Source: Hyphomicrobiales bacterium
GTDB taxonomy: Bacteria; Pseudomonadota; Alphaproteobacteria; Rhizobiales; Devosiaceae
NCBI GenBank assembly: GCA_026981645.1
Contig: JALSII010000052.1
Span: forward strand, 34,324-98,323
DNA length: 64,000 nucleotides
Reading direction: 5' to 3'
Under the pieces are notes generated by a model. It had not been told where the DNA came from and made no database searches. It worked only from the letters and a program-made list of their open reading frames with translations. Position numbers and translations under genes: made by a program. Shown here one piece after another: positions 19,953 to 28,696 of this stretch (positions are counted from its first letter, which is position 1; the number at the start of each line of letters is the position of its first letter).

Positions 19953-19981
19953 ATGTCGCCTGCATGACAGTTGCATGACGC
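19953..19981 (-). promoter_or_regulatory. Pho box (three direct repeats) upstream of pstS
   Basis: On the minus strand three 7-base units GCGTCAT, CTGTCAT and GCGACAT are spaced by 4 bases (GCAA, GCAG), giving the 11-base period of PhoB binding sites (consensus CTGTCAT). They lie 78-106 bases before the pstS start. PhoB induction of pstSCAB-phoU-phoB is a direct inference. Confidence 0.88.
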
Positions 19982-20044
19982 CATAATGGTTTGATGTTGC
20001 TTTGTTTTTCAGAGGCCTTGAAGGCCAAAGAAGCCAGTGACCGC

Positions 20045-21139
20045 TTACCGGGGCAGCAGAATTTCTATTCTGGTGCCTTCCTGCAGGGTGCTGGAAATAT
20101 TGAGCTGGCCATGGTGACGGCTCACGATATGCTTGACGATGGCCAGGCCCAGCCCGGTACCTTTTTTCTGGCGGTTTTGTTCCCCCTCCACCCGGTAAAA
20201 GCGCTCGGTCAGCCGGGGCACATGGGCCTTGGCGATGCCCGCTCCATAATCTCTTACGCTGAGTACAAAGGCAAAATCGGTGCGCCGGACGGTTGGGCGC
20301 AATTCCACGTCAACCCGGCCCCCGCTCCCGCCATATTTGAGCGCGTTGTCAATGAGGTTTTCCAGAACCTCGTAAAGCTCATCACGGTCGCCGGTGACGA
20401 ATGCCGGCTCTTCAGGGATTTTCAGTTCAATCTTAACTCCGGATTTTTCAATCTGGGTTTGAAGGCCTTCCTTCACTTCCAGAATGAGCGCGACCAGATC
20501 GGTTTTTTCCGTGGGCCTCACGTGCTGGCGCAACTCAAGGCGCGAAAGCGAAAGCAGGTCATCGATGAGCTTTGACATGCGCTCGGCCTGCTGGCGCATG
20601 ACCGGCAAAAACCTCTCCCGGGCCTCCTTGTCATTGGCAGCGGCCCCGAGCAGAGTATCCACAAAGCCGATGAGAGACGTCAGCGGCGTGCGCAATTCGT
20701 GACTGACATTGGCGACAAAATCCACCCGCATGGTTTCGGTACGTTTCTGTTCGGTGCGGTTTTCCAGCGTCACCAGCAGAAATTCATCGAAACTCTCGCC
20801 CTCGGGGAGGTTCAGGGGCGCAACGGTGATAGAATACCAGGTCATGTTGGGAAAGGATTGCAGCACTTGCACAGTGTGGGGGGTGCCGGTCTGGCGCACC
20901 TCTTCCATGGCGCTTAAGAATTCAGGGTGCCGGATAGCAAAACTTATGGGCTCGCCAATTCGGGCGCCGGGCAGTTCATGAATTGCAGCGGGATTCATGT
21001 GCAATACTTCTTCTCTGGTGCTCAGGATGAGACAGGGCGCAACGATTGCGTCAGCAAACGCCTCAGCCACGGCTCCGGGTTGCGGCTGGGGTTCCTGTTC
21101 TTCGTCCATTGCATCTGAAGGCGGATTTTCTTCAACCAT
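20045..21139 (-). CDS. phoR: Phosphate regulon sensor histidine kinase, without membrane helices
   Basis: PhoR phosphorylates PhoB. The 364-residue protein has a PAS-like domain (about residues 27-130) and a HisKA domain with the phospho-acceptor His in FVANVSHELRTPLTS. The HATPase domain has LENLIDNALKYGG, RDYGAGI and GTGLGLAIVKH. No hydrophobic segment long enough to cross the membrane is visible; the N-terminus is acidic and Pro/Gln-rich. Typical PhoR has one or two N-terminal helices. It lies upstream of pstS on the same strand, with the Pho box between them, so it probably also has its own promoter. Confidence 0.9.
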   Translation of the reverse strand: MVEENPPSDAMDEEQEPQPQPGAVAEAFADAIVAPCLILSTREEVLHMNPAAIHELPGARIGEPISFAIRHPEFLSAMEEVRQTGTPHTVQVLQSFPNMTWYSITVAPLNLPEGESFDEFLLVTLENRTEQKRTETMRVDFVANVSHELRTPLTSLIGFVDTLLGAAANDKEARERFLPVMRQQAERMSKLIDDLLSLSRLELRQHVRPTEKTDLVALILEVKEGLQTQIEKSGVKIELKIPEEPAFVTGDRDELYEVLENLIDNALKYGGSGGRVDVELRPTVRRTDFAFVLSVRDYGAGIAKAHVPRLTERFYRVEGEQNRQKKGTGLGLAIVKHIVSRHHGQLNISSTLQEGTRIEILLPR

Positions 21140-21254
21140 GGGACCTTAAACGACCAATTTTGTCCGATTGTCAAACCAGGGGCTTGCATTGAGAGTTTGA
21201 AGTCAACACTCTGGCGGAATAATTTCGCATCTTCTGCAACAGGGCATCTAAAAA

Positions 21255-22121
21255 ATGAAACTGGCACAAGCACTGGAAAACTTTGACCTTGATAATCCTG
21301 AACTCCCGCAAATCATCGCCAAGAACGCCCTGACTTCGGGGGACTATCCTTACGACAAAAAACAAAAAAGCCGGCTTTATGAAAAAACCCTGCTGGCGCT
21401 GCAAATCGAATTGGTAAAGCTGCAAACCCATCTCATGGAGAGTGATCAGCGCATCGTTATTGTTTTCGAGGGACGCGATGCGGCGGGGAAAGGAGGCACC
21501 ATCAAGCGTTATACCCAAAACATCAACCCCCGCCATGTCCGGGTCGTGGCCCTGCCCAAACCCTCGGACCGGGAACAGTTGCAGTGGTATTTTCAGCGCT
21601 ATGTGCCTCACCTGCCCACGGCGGGGGAGACGGTTCTGTTTGACCGCTCGTGGTATAACCGGGCGGTAGTGGAACCGGTTATGGGGTTTTGCACCCCGGC
21701 ACAGACGGAGACCTTTTTGACAGAGGTTCCCAATTTCGAGCGCATGCTGGCCGATGACGGCATTCTACTCTTCAAGTTCTGGCTCAACATCAGCCGGCCC
21801 ATGCAGATCAAGCGATTTCACGACCGGCGACATGACCCGCTCAAGCAGTGGAAGCTCTCCCCGGTTGATCTGAAGGCCCTCACCCGCTGGAATGAATATA
21901 CCAGTGCCCGCGACGAGATGCTGAAACGCACCCACGCCGATTACGCACCGTGGACGGTGGTTCGGGCCAATGACAAGCGCAGGGCGCGACTGGCCGTTAT
22001 TGCGCATGTTCTCTCAGGGATTGACTACAAGGGACGGGACAAAGCTCTGGTCAACGACCGGGACGACCGGATTATCATGCCGGCCCCGGATTTTCTCAAA
22101 TACATCGCCCCCGAGGAATAG
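21255..22121 (+). CDS. ppk2: Polyphosphate kinase 2 family protein
   Basis: PPK2 enzymes move phosphate between polyphosphate and nucleotides. The 288-residue protein has a P-loop with Walker A FEGRDAAGKGGTIKRYTQ, the lid-region arginines in NPRHVRVVALPKPSDRE, and Walker B LFDRSWYNRAVVEPVMG. Length and motifs fit the single-domain class I group (ADP or GDP as acceptor), though class cannot be proven. It is divergent from phoR with 115 bases between. The link to phosphate storage fits the location, but I saw no convincing Pho box in front of it. Confidence 0.9.
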   Translation: MKLAQALENFDLDNPELPQIIAKNALTSGDYPYDKKQKSRLYEKTLLALQIELVKLQTHLMESDQRIVIVFEGRDAAGKGGTIKRYTQNINPRHVRVVALPKPSDREQLQWYFQRYVPHLPTAGETVLFDRSWYNRAVVEPVMGFCTPAQTETFLTEVPNFERMLADDGILLFKFWLNISRPMQIKRFHDRRHDPLKQWKLSPVDLKALTRWNEYTSARDEMLKRTHADYAPWTVVRANDKRRARLAVIAHVLSGIDYKGRDKALVNDRDDRIIMPAPDFLKYIAPEE

Positions 22122-22127
22122 AGCCGC

Positions 22128-23588
22128 TCAGCCGATTGCCATCAGAACCCCCCGCTCCCTGAGCAAGCGGACCTTTTCCTCCAGCGACCAGCGGAAATTT
22201 CTGTCTCCAGGCAGTTGTGCTCCAAAAACCGCCTTAAGTTGCAAGAACCCGTCAACCAGAGCTGCAGCATCATTGCCTGCAGAGGCGGTTATGCGCTCAA
22301 ATTCACGGGCGAGCGGGTCTGATATTTCAATGGTCTCTCCGCGTTCGTCTGTGCCGCTGGCATAGACAATCCAGCCTGCAACCCCCAGTGCCAGACGCTC
22401 ATAGGAGGCTCCGGCTCCTATGCGGTCGCGGATGGTATCAAGCAGGCGCTGGGGCAGTTTCTGGCTGCCATCCATGGCAATTTGCCAGGTTGCGTGTTTG
22501 AGCGAGGGGTTGGCGAAACGCGTCAGCAATTCGTCACGATAGGCCAAGAGGTCGGTGCCGGGCATATGGAGCGTTGGAATGATTTCCTTACTCATCAACT
22601 CGTGCAGGAACGCCAGCATTTTTTTATTGGAAACCACGTCAGAGACGGTTTTGAAGCCCGCCAGATACCCCAGATAGGCCAGCGCCGAGTGAGCGCCGTT
22701 GAGCATGCGCAGCTTCATGCGTTCGAAGGGCTCAACATCGGCAACCATTTGAGCCCCCGCCTGTTCAAAGGGCGGCCGGCCGGAGGGGAAGTTATCCTCT
22801 ATCACCCATTGGCAGAAGGGCTCGGTGACAATGGGCCATGCATCTTCAACGCCAATGATTTGTGAAATTTCAGCCCGGTCCGCATCGGTTGTCGCCGGCA
22901 CGATGCGGTCAACCATCGTTGAGGGGAAAGCAATGTTTTTTTCCACATATTCGCCCAGTTCAGGCGCACACAACCAGGCAAAGCGGGTAATAATTTTCCG
23001 CGCTGTCTCGCCGTTGGCGGGCAGGTTGTCACAACTCATGATTGCGAACGGGGGGGCGCCGTTGTCGCGGCGCAACCGAATGGCTTCAACAACCAGCCCT
23101 GGAGCACTGACCGGCTCTGCCGGGCGGGCGAGATCGTGAACAATATCGGGATGGTTTTCATCCAGCTCCCCGGTTGCGGGGTCGTGGCAATAGCCTTTCT
23201 CGGTGATGGTCAGAGAGATAATCCGGGTCGCGGGGGCGGCCATTACCCCAAGCAGATTTTCCCGTTTGTCCGCGACATTGATGCAGTCGAGCAGCGCGCC
23301 GACAATCCGGCACTTTGTGCCCGAGGCATCGCGCACCGCCAGCGTATAAAGAAAATCCTGAGGGGCCAGGGCGTCCCTTGTGTCGGGGCGGCGCAGGCTG
23401 GCGCCGACAATGCCCCAGTCCGGATTCTGCCCCAGCAAATCGTCCATATAAACCGCCTGATGGGCGCGGTGGAATGCCCCCACGCCCAGATGCACAATAC
23501 CCGCTTTTATTGATGCGCGCTCATAGGAAGGGCGGGCAATGTGCTCAGGCAGCAGGCCCAGCACATTTGTGGACAATCTTGTTGACAT
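22128..23588 (-). CDS. uxuB: Mannitol dehydrogenase family oxidoreductase, probably fructuronate reductase
   Basis: This 486-residue protein belongs to the long-chain polyol dehydrogenase family. The NAD-binding start reads IVHLGVGAFHRAHQAVYMDD and the catalytic lysine lies in ERMKLRMLNGAHSALAYLG. The family includes mannitol 2-dehydrogenase, tagaturonate reductase and fructuronate reductase. Fructuronate reductase (UxuB, fructuronate to mannonate) is favoured because uxuA and kdgK occur in the same window and kdgK is divergently transcribed next to it. The symbol is given on context; mannitol dehydrogenase is the main alternative. Confidence 0.78.
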   Translation of the reverse strand: MSTRLSTNVLGLLPEHIARPSYERASIKAGIVHLGVGAFHRAHQAVYMDDLLGQNPDWGIVGASLRRPDTRDALAPQDFLYTLAVRDASGTKCRIVGALLDCINVADKRENLLGVMAAPATRIISLTITEKGYCHDPATGELDENHPDIVHDLARPAEPVSAPGLVVEAIRLRRDNGAPPFAIMSCDNLPANGETARKIITRFAWLCAPELGEYVEKNIAFPSTMVDRIVPATTDADRAEISQIIGVEDAWPIVTEPFCQWVIEDNFPSGRPPFEQAGAQMVADVEPFERMKLRMLNGAHSALAYLGYLAGFKTVSDVVSNKKMLAFLHELMSKEIIPTLHMPGTDLLAYRDELLTRFANPSLKHATWQIAMDGSQKLPQRLLDTIRDRIGAGASYERLALGVAGWIVYASGTDERGETIEISDPLAREFERITASAGNDAAALVDGFLQLKAVFGAQLPGDRNFRWSLEEKVRLLRERGVLMAIG

Positions 23589-23665
23589 GGGTCCCCGGGC
23601 AATTACAGGTCAGGCTTGTACCGTTCAGAATCGGCAGGCCCGACAAAAAATCTTTGTTCTTTCCA

Positions 23666-23677
23666 CCAGATGTCTGG
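23666..23677. promoter_or_regulatory. Candidate operator between uxuB-like gene and kdgK
   Basis: In the 161-base divergent region, CCAGA-TG-TCTGG is a perfect 5-bp dyad with a 2-base spacer. It could be a regulator site shared by both genes. No matching copy was found next to uxuA, so the link to the GntR regulator is unproven. Confidence 0.25.
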
Positions 23678-23749
23678 CGAAAACGGATTATGCCAACTAC
23701 CATACAACCGGGCAAGCCACACCCACAAGAGAAAACTGACGAGAGACAG

Positions 23750-24655
23750 ATGGGCAGAAAAATCGTGAGCATCGGCGAGTTCATGCTCGAAATGTCAGGC
23801 GGGGAAGCAGACCAGTACCGCCTGGGTTATGCAGGGGACACGCTGAACACGGCCTGGTATATGCGCGCGTCCCTGGGGAAAGAATGGGATGTGGATTATC
23901 TCAGTGCCCTTGGCGACGATATTTATTCGGCCCGCATGCGCGCATTTCTGGAAACGCACCAGATCGGCACCAGCCATATCCAGACCATAAAGAACAAGCG
24001 CCCCGGCCTCTATCTTATTCATCAGGCGGATGGCGACCGGCATTTCACCTATTGGCGAGAAAATTCTGCTGCCAAACAACTGGCTGACAATTCTGCGAAA
24101 CTGGCGGCGGCTCTTGGGAATTGTGAACTGGCCTATTTTTCCGGTATCACGCTGGCAATCCTGTCGCGACCAGCAAGGGAAAACCTGATTTTTGCACTTG
24201 GTAAAGCCAGGGGTGCAGGCACGCGCGTGGCATTCGACCCTAATATTCGGCCAGTGCTATGGCCTGATTCAAATACCATCAGGGAGGCCATCATCGCAGC
24301 CTCCCCGGTCATCGACATCGTCCTGCCCACCTTTGATGACGATGCGGAGATTTTTGGAGACGCCGACCCCAGGGCCACCATATCGCGCTATCAGGGGCTG
24401 GGCATTGCTGAAGTGGCGGTGAAAAACGGGGCTGAGACGGCACTGATTGCACAAGGGGACAATCTTGTTGAAGTTCCGGCCCTTGCTGCAACCGCGGTTG
24501 ATGCCACCGGCGCTGGTGACTCGTTCAATGGGGCTTATCTGGCGGCCCGGCTTGCCGGACAGTCCATCGAGACGAGCGCACAGGTGGCTCACCGCACAGC
24601 GGCAAAGGTCATTGGGCACCCCGGTGCGTTGGTGGACCCCGCCTTGCTCAACTAA
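23750..24655 (+). CDS. kdgK: 2-dehydro-3-deoxygluconokinase (PfkB family)
   Basis: KdgK phosphorylates KDG to KDG-6-phosphate, the step after mannonate dehydratase. The ATG at 23750 follows GAGAG and gives 301 residues. The open frame to 23315 would run antisense through the neighbouring gene and is rejected. PfkB features are visible: IGEFMLEMSG at the start, GYAGDTLNTAWYMRASLG, and the C-terminal anion hole and catalytic Asp in VDATGAGDSFNGAYL. It is divergent from the uxuB-like gene and overlaps the DUF924 gene stop to stop by 4 bases. Confidence 0.9.
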   Translation: MGRKIVSIGEFMLEMSGGEADQYRLGYAGDTLNTAWYMRASLGKEWDVDYLSALGDDIYSARMRAFLETHQIGTSHIQTIKNKRPGLYLIHQADGDRHFTYWRENSAAKQLADNSAKLAAALGNCELAYFSGITLAILSRPARENLIFALGKARGAGTRVAFDPNIRPVLWPDSNTIREAIIAASPVIDIVLPTFDDDAEIFGDADPRATISRYQGLGIAEVAVKNGAETALIAQGDNLVEVPALAATAVDATGAGDSFNGAYLAARLAGQSIETSAQVAHRTAAKVIGHPGALVDPALLN

Positions 24656-25230
24656 AACATCGAGTCTTTTCGCTCATTGATATAGGCGAGTTCTTCCTTT
24701 GTGGAGGTGCGGCCCAGGGCTTCGTTGCGTTTGGGAAACCGGCCAAAACGCTGGATGGTATCGCGGTGTGCGATTTCAAATTTCAGATTGTCCTCATTGC
24801 CCAGGGCTGTGAACAGGCGCACCGCTTCTTCGTGGATAGGCAATGACTCTGAGTGCATGTAAGGCATATAGGCGAACATACGTTCGTCGTCACTCAGGCT
24901 CATGTCCTCTTTAGAAGCCACCAGTTCCTGCGCCAGAACCAGCGCCATTCCATCACTGGCAAAAGCACGGGCATCGCCGCGATAGAGCTGGCGGCTGAAC
25001 TGATCCAGAACCAGAATTTCAGCGAGACGACCCCTGGAAGAGACACGCCAACTCCAGGCCTCACCCAGGGCGACTTGAGCATGAAGGTCATAAAAACGCT
25101 GTTCAAGTTTCTCATCAAACTCGGCTTTTCCGCCAAACCAGTCATCGCTGGTGTGCTCGTCAAACCAGAAATGCAATACTTCTTCAGGCCCCTGCAATTT
25201 ACTTCTCCCCGGAGTTTTTTGAAAAAACAT
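24652..25230 (-). CDS. DUF924 family protein
   Basis: From the ATG at 25230 the protein has 192 residues, the usual DUF924 size. The longer frame to 25398 would cover an apparent promoter and tandem repeat and is not favoured. Family hallmarks are VLHFWFDEHTSDDWFGG near the start, ILVLDQFSRQLYRGDARAF in the middle and RFGRFPKRNEALGR near the end. The fold is an all-helical TPR-like domain of unknown function. It is convergent with kdgK (4-base overlap) and divergent from the ABC importer, with no clear functional tie to either. Confidence 0.82.
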   Translation of the reverse strand: MFFQKTPGRSKLQGPEEVLHFWFDEHTSDDWFGGKAEFDEKLEQRFYDLHAQVALGEAWSWRVSSRGRLAEILVLDQFSRQLYRGDARAFASDGMALVLAQELVASKEDMSLSDDERMFAYMPYMHSESLPIHEEAVRLFTALGNEDNLKFEIAHRDTIQRFGRFPKRNEALGRTSTKEELAYINERKDSMF

Positions 25231-25367
25231 TCGCTCGGAGCAATGTTGTAGCAAAGCGGGTCGGGCGGCAAGGAATGAATTTTTCAACTTGCCAGCCTGT
25301 CGCATTTCCACAGTTTCGGGCGGGGAGAGGCCGCGCACCGGGCTAATTTGATGCGCACGCACTTTGT

Positions 25368-25421
25368 TTTTATTTACACTGAATGCTTTTATTGACACTG
25401 AGTGTTTTTAATGCCTAATTT
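25368..25421 (+). promoter_or_regulatory. Tandem 19-bp repeat with probable promoter of the ABC importer operon
   Basis: TTTTATTTACACTGAATG (25368-25385) and TTTTATTGACACTGAGTG (25387-25404) are direct repeats, 16 of 18 identical, with a 19-base period. The second contains TTGACA (25392-25397). TAATTT follows at 25416-25421 with an 18-base spacer, a good sigma-70-like promoter reading towards the substrate-binding protein gene at 25587. The repeats overlap the -35 region and could be regulator sites. The predicted leader is about 160 bases. Confidence 0.5.
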
Positions 25422-25586
25422 GGCACACTGGGGCCTGAGGAAAGAGCCCGCACGGCGAAGCTCAGGCAGGTCCAAGTCAAAAGGCCAAGGGAGAAGGCCA
25501 ACGCTCAGGTTCGGGCACCATCAGACAAAAACCAGGCAAAAAGCCACAACAATCAAAACAAAAAGTTTTCTTGAAGGGAGAGAGAA

Positions 25587-27533
25587 ATGAAAATCTGGTT
25601 GAAACATACTATCTGGGGGACGGGCACTGCAGCCCTTGCCCTTGGAATGGGGTTGAGCGCACTCAGTCCGGCGCTGGCGCAATCCTATACCGGGGCGCCA
25701 ATGTTTGCCGACGCAGTCGCTTCGGGCGCACTGCCACCTGTAGGCGAGCGCCTGCCGTCCGAGCCGCTGGTGCAGGAAGTCACCGACTCCATCGGCACCT
25801 ACGGGGGCACATTACGCCGTGGATTTCTGGGGCCATCGGATCACAACAACTATACAAGGGTGACCTATGACGCACTGGTGCGCCATTCACCCGATGGCGG
25901 GGAAGTTATTCCTCACATCGCCAAGGGCTGGGAGTCCAACGACGACTTCACCCAATGGACAGTGTTCCTGCGTGAAGGCATGAAATGGTCGGATGGCGAG
26001 CCATTCACTGCCGACGATATTATGTTCTGGTATGATGCTATTCTGAACAATGAAGAACTGACGCCAACCAAACCCATCTGGATGCGCAATGGCGATGGCT
26101 CCGATGTCACCGTTGAAAAGCTCAGCGACACGGCAGTGCGCTGGACTTTTGGCCAGCCAAATACGGCGTTTTTGCTGGATCTGGCCAACAAGGACGGCGC
26201 AGACAAATCCATCAACAACCTGGTTTTTGCCCCCGCCCATTATATGAAACAGTTCCATCCCGATTATACGGATGAGGCAACCCTTGCTGCCCGGGTGAGC
26301 GAAAGCGGTTTTGACACCTGGACGCAACTATTCTCGGTTGAGGCATTGCCGCATCTGAGTGGTAACCGCCCCAGCACCGCCGCCTGGGTTCCCAAGGATG
26401 GCTCAACGGTTGCGGATGAAACTTTTGTCATCGAGCGCAATCCCTATTATTTTGCGGTCGATGCAGAGGGCAATCAGCTTCCCTATATCGACAATGTCGC
26501 CTTCAAGTTTTTTGCTGACAAGGAGACGCTGAACCTTGCGGCCGTTGGCGGTGAAATTGACATGCAGGGCCGCCATCTGGCCATGAGCAACTTCCCGGTT
26601 CTGATGGAAAATGCCGACAAGGGCGGCTATCGCGTGGTCACCTATCCGACATTCGGCGGCTCTGATGCTGTGCTCATGTTCAACCAGACCTACAATAACG
26701 ATGAGGCTCTGGGCGATCTGTTGCGCAACAAGGACTTCCGTGTTGCCCTGTCCTATTCCATTGACCGCGAAGCAATCAAGGAGTTGGCGTTTCTTGGCAT
26801 TGGTGAGGCCCGCCAGGGCGTACCCGCACCATTCCACCCCTATTATCCGGGGGATGAATATGCGTTCAAATATACCGAACTGGACACTGACAAAGCCAAC
26901 GCCCTGCTTGACAGTATTGGTCTGACCGAGCGCGATAGCGACGGTTTCCGCCTGATGCCAAATGGCGACAGGCTTGATCTGGAAGTTGGTGTTGTACCGG
27001 CCTTTGCCAGCTGGGGCGATATCGGCCAGCTCGTGGTTGAGGACTGGGGTGATGTGGGTGTTCGCGCTCACGTGGAAATCCGCGAACGCACCCCGCACTT
27101 CGCCATGCGTGACTCCAACGACCTGCAAATTGAAATCTGGAACGAAGATACCACCGGGTTTCCATTCAGCGGTCAGCCCAAAATGGATCCGCGTTCTAAC
27201 CCCAGCCTGACCTTTGCCCCCCTGGTGCGTAAATGGGTTGAAACCGATGGCGCTGAAGGCATGGAGCCAACGCCTGAAATCCAGCGGCTTATGGACATTA
27301 TCGACGAAGCCAAGCTCTCGGGACGCGAACGCCAGATTGAACTGGCGCAGGAATTGTTCCGTATCTGGGCTGACAATGTCTGGGAGATCGGAACCGTTGG
27401 CCTGACACCGATGGTTCAGGGTGTGGTTGTAGTCAATGCCAAGCTGAGAAACGTGGCTGAAGTTGCCGGCAATGACTGGCCGCTTCGCACGCCGGGCAAC
27501 ACCCGCCCGGAACAGTTCTATTTTGCCAACTAG
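25587..27533 (+). CDS. ABC importer substrate-binding protein, peptide/oligosaccharide (family 5)
   Basis: This 648-residue periplasmic protein has a signal peptide ending SPALAQ near residue 32 and a family 5 extracellular solute-binding domain. Recognisable parts are YDALVRHSPDGGEVIPHIAK, the WTVFLREGMKWSDGEPFTAD motif and KDFRVALSYSIDREAIKE. The family carries peptides, opines and, in many soil and marine bacteria, plant or chitin-derived oligosaccharides. Neighbours kdgK/uxuB on one side and nagA/nagB on the other suggest a sugar oligomer. The start follows AGGGAGAG (25576-25583). A stem-loop after the stop probably keeps its transcript more abundant than the permease part. Confidence 0.9.
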   Translation: MKIWLKHTIWGTGTAALALGMGLSALSPALAQSYTGAPMFADAVASGALPPVGERLPSEPLVQEVTDSIGTYGGTLRRGFLGPSDHNNYTRVTYDALVRHSPDGGEVIPHIAKGWESNDDFTQWTVFLREGMKWSDGEPFTADDIMFWYDAILNNEELTPTKPIWMRNGDGSDVTVEKLSDTAVRWTFGQPNTAFLLDLANKDGADKSINNLVFAPAHYMKQFHPDYTDEATLAARVSESGFDTWTQLFSVEALPHLSGNRPSTAAWVPKDGSTVADETFVIERNPYYFAVDAEGNQLPYIDNVAFKFFADKETLNLAAVGGEIDMQGRHLAMSNFPVLMENADKGGYRVVTYPTFGGSDAVLMFNQTYNNDEALGDLLRNKDFRVALSYSIDREAIKELAFLGIGEARQGVPAPFHPYYPGDEYAFKYTELDTDKANALLDSIGLTERDSDGFRLMPNGDRLDLEVGVVPAFASWGDIGQLVVEDWGDVGVRAHVEIRERTPHFAMRDSNDLQIEIWNEDTTGFPFSGQPKMDPRSNPSLTFAPLVRKWVETDGAEGMEPTPEIQRLMDIIDEAKLSGRERQIELAQELFRIWADNVWEIGTVGLTPMVQGVVVVNAKLRNVAEVAGNDWPLRTPGNTRPEQFYFAN

Positions 27534-27556
27534 GCTGAACTGAACTGTCTCAGGAT

Positions 27557-27617
27557 ACCGGCGCTCTCTTTTGCGCGAAATGCCAAAAGCAATAACAATT
27601 GCAAAGAGGGCGCCGGT
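27557..27617 (+). terminator. Intra-operon stem-loop after the binding-protein gene
   Basis: ACCGGCGC at 27557-27564 pairs with GCGCCGGT at 27610-27617, and the stem extends through CTCTTTTGC / GCAAAGAG around a loop of about 26 bases. It is followed by a weak T stretch (TTTCATTT). In the gap between binding protein and permease genes such hairpins usually protect or partially terminate the transcript. Confidence 0.6.
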
Positions 27618-27703
27618 TTCATTTAGCACAAGACTGATATTGACGTTCTGGTGGCATTGCCATCAGTTGAGGTCAGCCTGACTTCGTAAGGACAAAAAAT
27701 TCT

Positions 27704-28693
27704 ATGCTGGTTTTCATTCTTAAGCGCCTGATGCTGCTGCCGGTGTTGATGTTCGTCTTTTCGATTGTATCCTTCATTCTCATTCAGGCCCCGCCGGGAG
27801 ATTTTGTTACCTCCTATGTGGCCGAACTCGCCGCCTCCGGCTCCTCCATGGACCAGGTACAAATTGAGGCCTTGCGCAACCTTTACGGGCTGGATCAGCC
27901 CGCTTATGTGCAATATTTCAAATGGATCTCACGCATATTGCAGGGCGACCTTGGCCTGTCACTGGACTTCCAGAAACCCATTTCCGAACTTATAGGCCAG
28001 CGGTTGCTGCTTACCGTCATTCTGGGCCTTGCAACCCTGATTTTTACCTTCATGGTGGCGCTTCCCATCGGTATCATTTCCGCCACCCGCCAATATTCGT
28101 TCTTCGACTACTTTTTTACCGTGTTCAACTATGTGGGCGTTGCCACCCCCACTTTCATGACTGCGCTCATTCTGATGTGGTTCGCATTTTCAAATTTTGG
28201 CATCACCATCACCGGCCTGTTCTCGCCCGAGTTTGCCGACGCCAGCTGGAGTTTTGCCAAGGCAGTTGACCTGGCCAAGCACATCTGGCTGCCCATGGTC
28301 ATTCTGGGGCTTGACGGCACCGCACGCCTGGCCCGCATATTAAGGGCCAACCTGCTTGACGAACTCAACAAACCCTATATGGAAATGGCACGGGCCAAGG
28401 GCATGCCAGAATGGAAGCTGGTACTAAAATACCCGCTGCGGCTGGCCATAAATCCGCTGGTTTCCTCGCTTGGCTGGTATCTGCCGCTTATATTCTCGGG
28501 CAGCCTGATTGTAGCAACGGTGCTCAATCTGCCCACCATAGGGCCCTTGTTGCTGCGCTCTTTGATCTCCCAGGACATGTTTCTGGCCGGCACCATCGTC
28601 CTGACCTATTTTGGTCTTGCCGTCATCGGCACATTGCTTTCGGACATTCTTCTGGCCTGGCTTGATCCGCGCATCCGCATGGAGGAAGCGTAA
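27704..28693 (+). CDS. ABC importer permease (DppB/OppB type)
   Basis: This 329-residue integral membrane protein has an N-terminal helix (about residues 8-29), a periplasmic segment and a MetI-type permease domain of five further helices. The EAA loop reads YMEMARAKGMPEWKLVLKYP. The N-terminal MLVFILKRLMLLPVLMFVF is typical of the DppB half of peptide/nickel-type importers. It follows the binding protein gene by 170 bases and precedes the second permease by 3 bases. Confidence 0.92.
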   Translation: MLVFILKRLMLLPVLMFVFSIVSFILIQAPPGDFVTSYVAELAASGSSMDQVQIEALRNLYGLDQPAYVQYFKWISRILQGDLGLSLDFQKPISELIGQRLLLTVILGLATLIFTFMVALPIGIISATRQYSFFDYFFTVFNYVGVATPTFMTALILMWFAFSNFGITITGLFSPEFADASWSFAKAVDLAKHIWLPMVILGLDGTARLARILRANLLDELNKPYMEMARAKGMPEWKLVLKYPLRLAINPLVSSLGWYLPLIFSGSLIVATVLNLPTIGPLLLRSLISQDMFLAGTIVLTYFGLAVIGTLLSDILLAWLDPRIRMEEA

Positions 28694-28696
28694 AAA

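Noticed and set aside
26403..27629. 408-codon minus-strand open frame opposite the ABC binding protein
   Set aside because: Antisense shadow of a clearly recognised gene; such long frames are common in GC-rich coding DNA.
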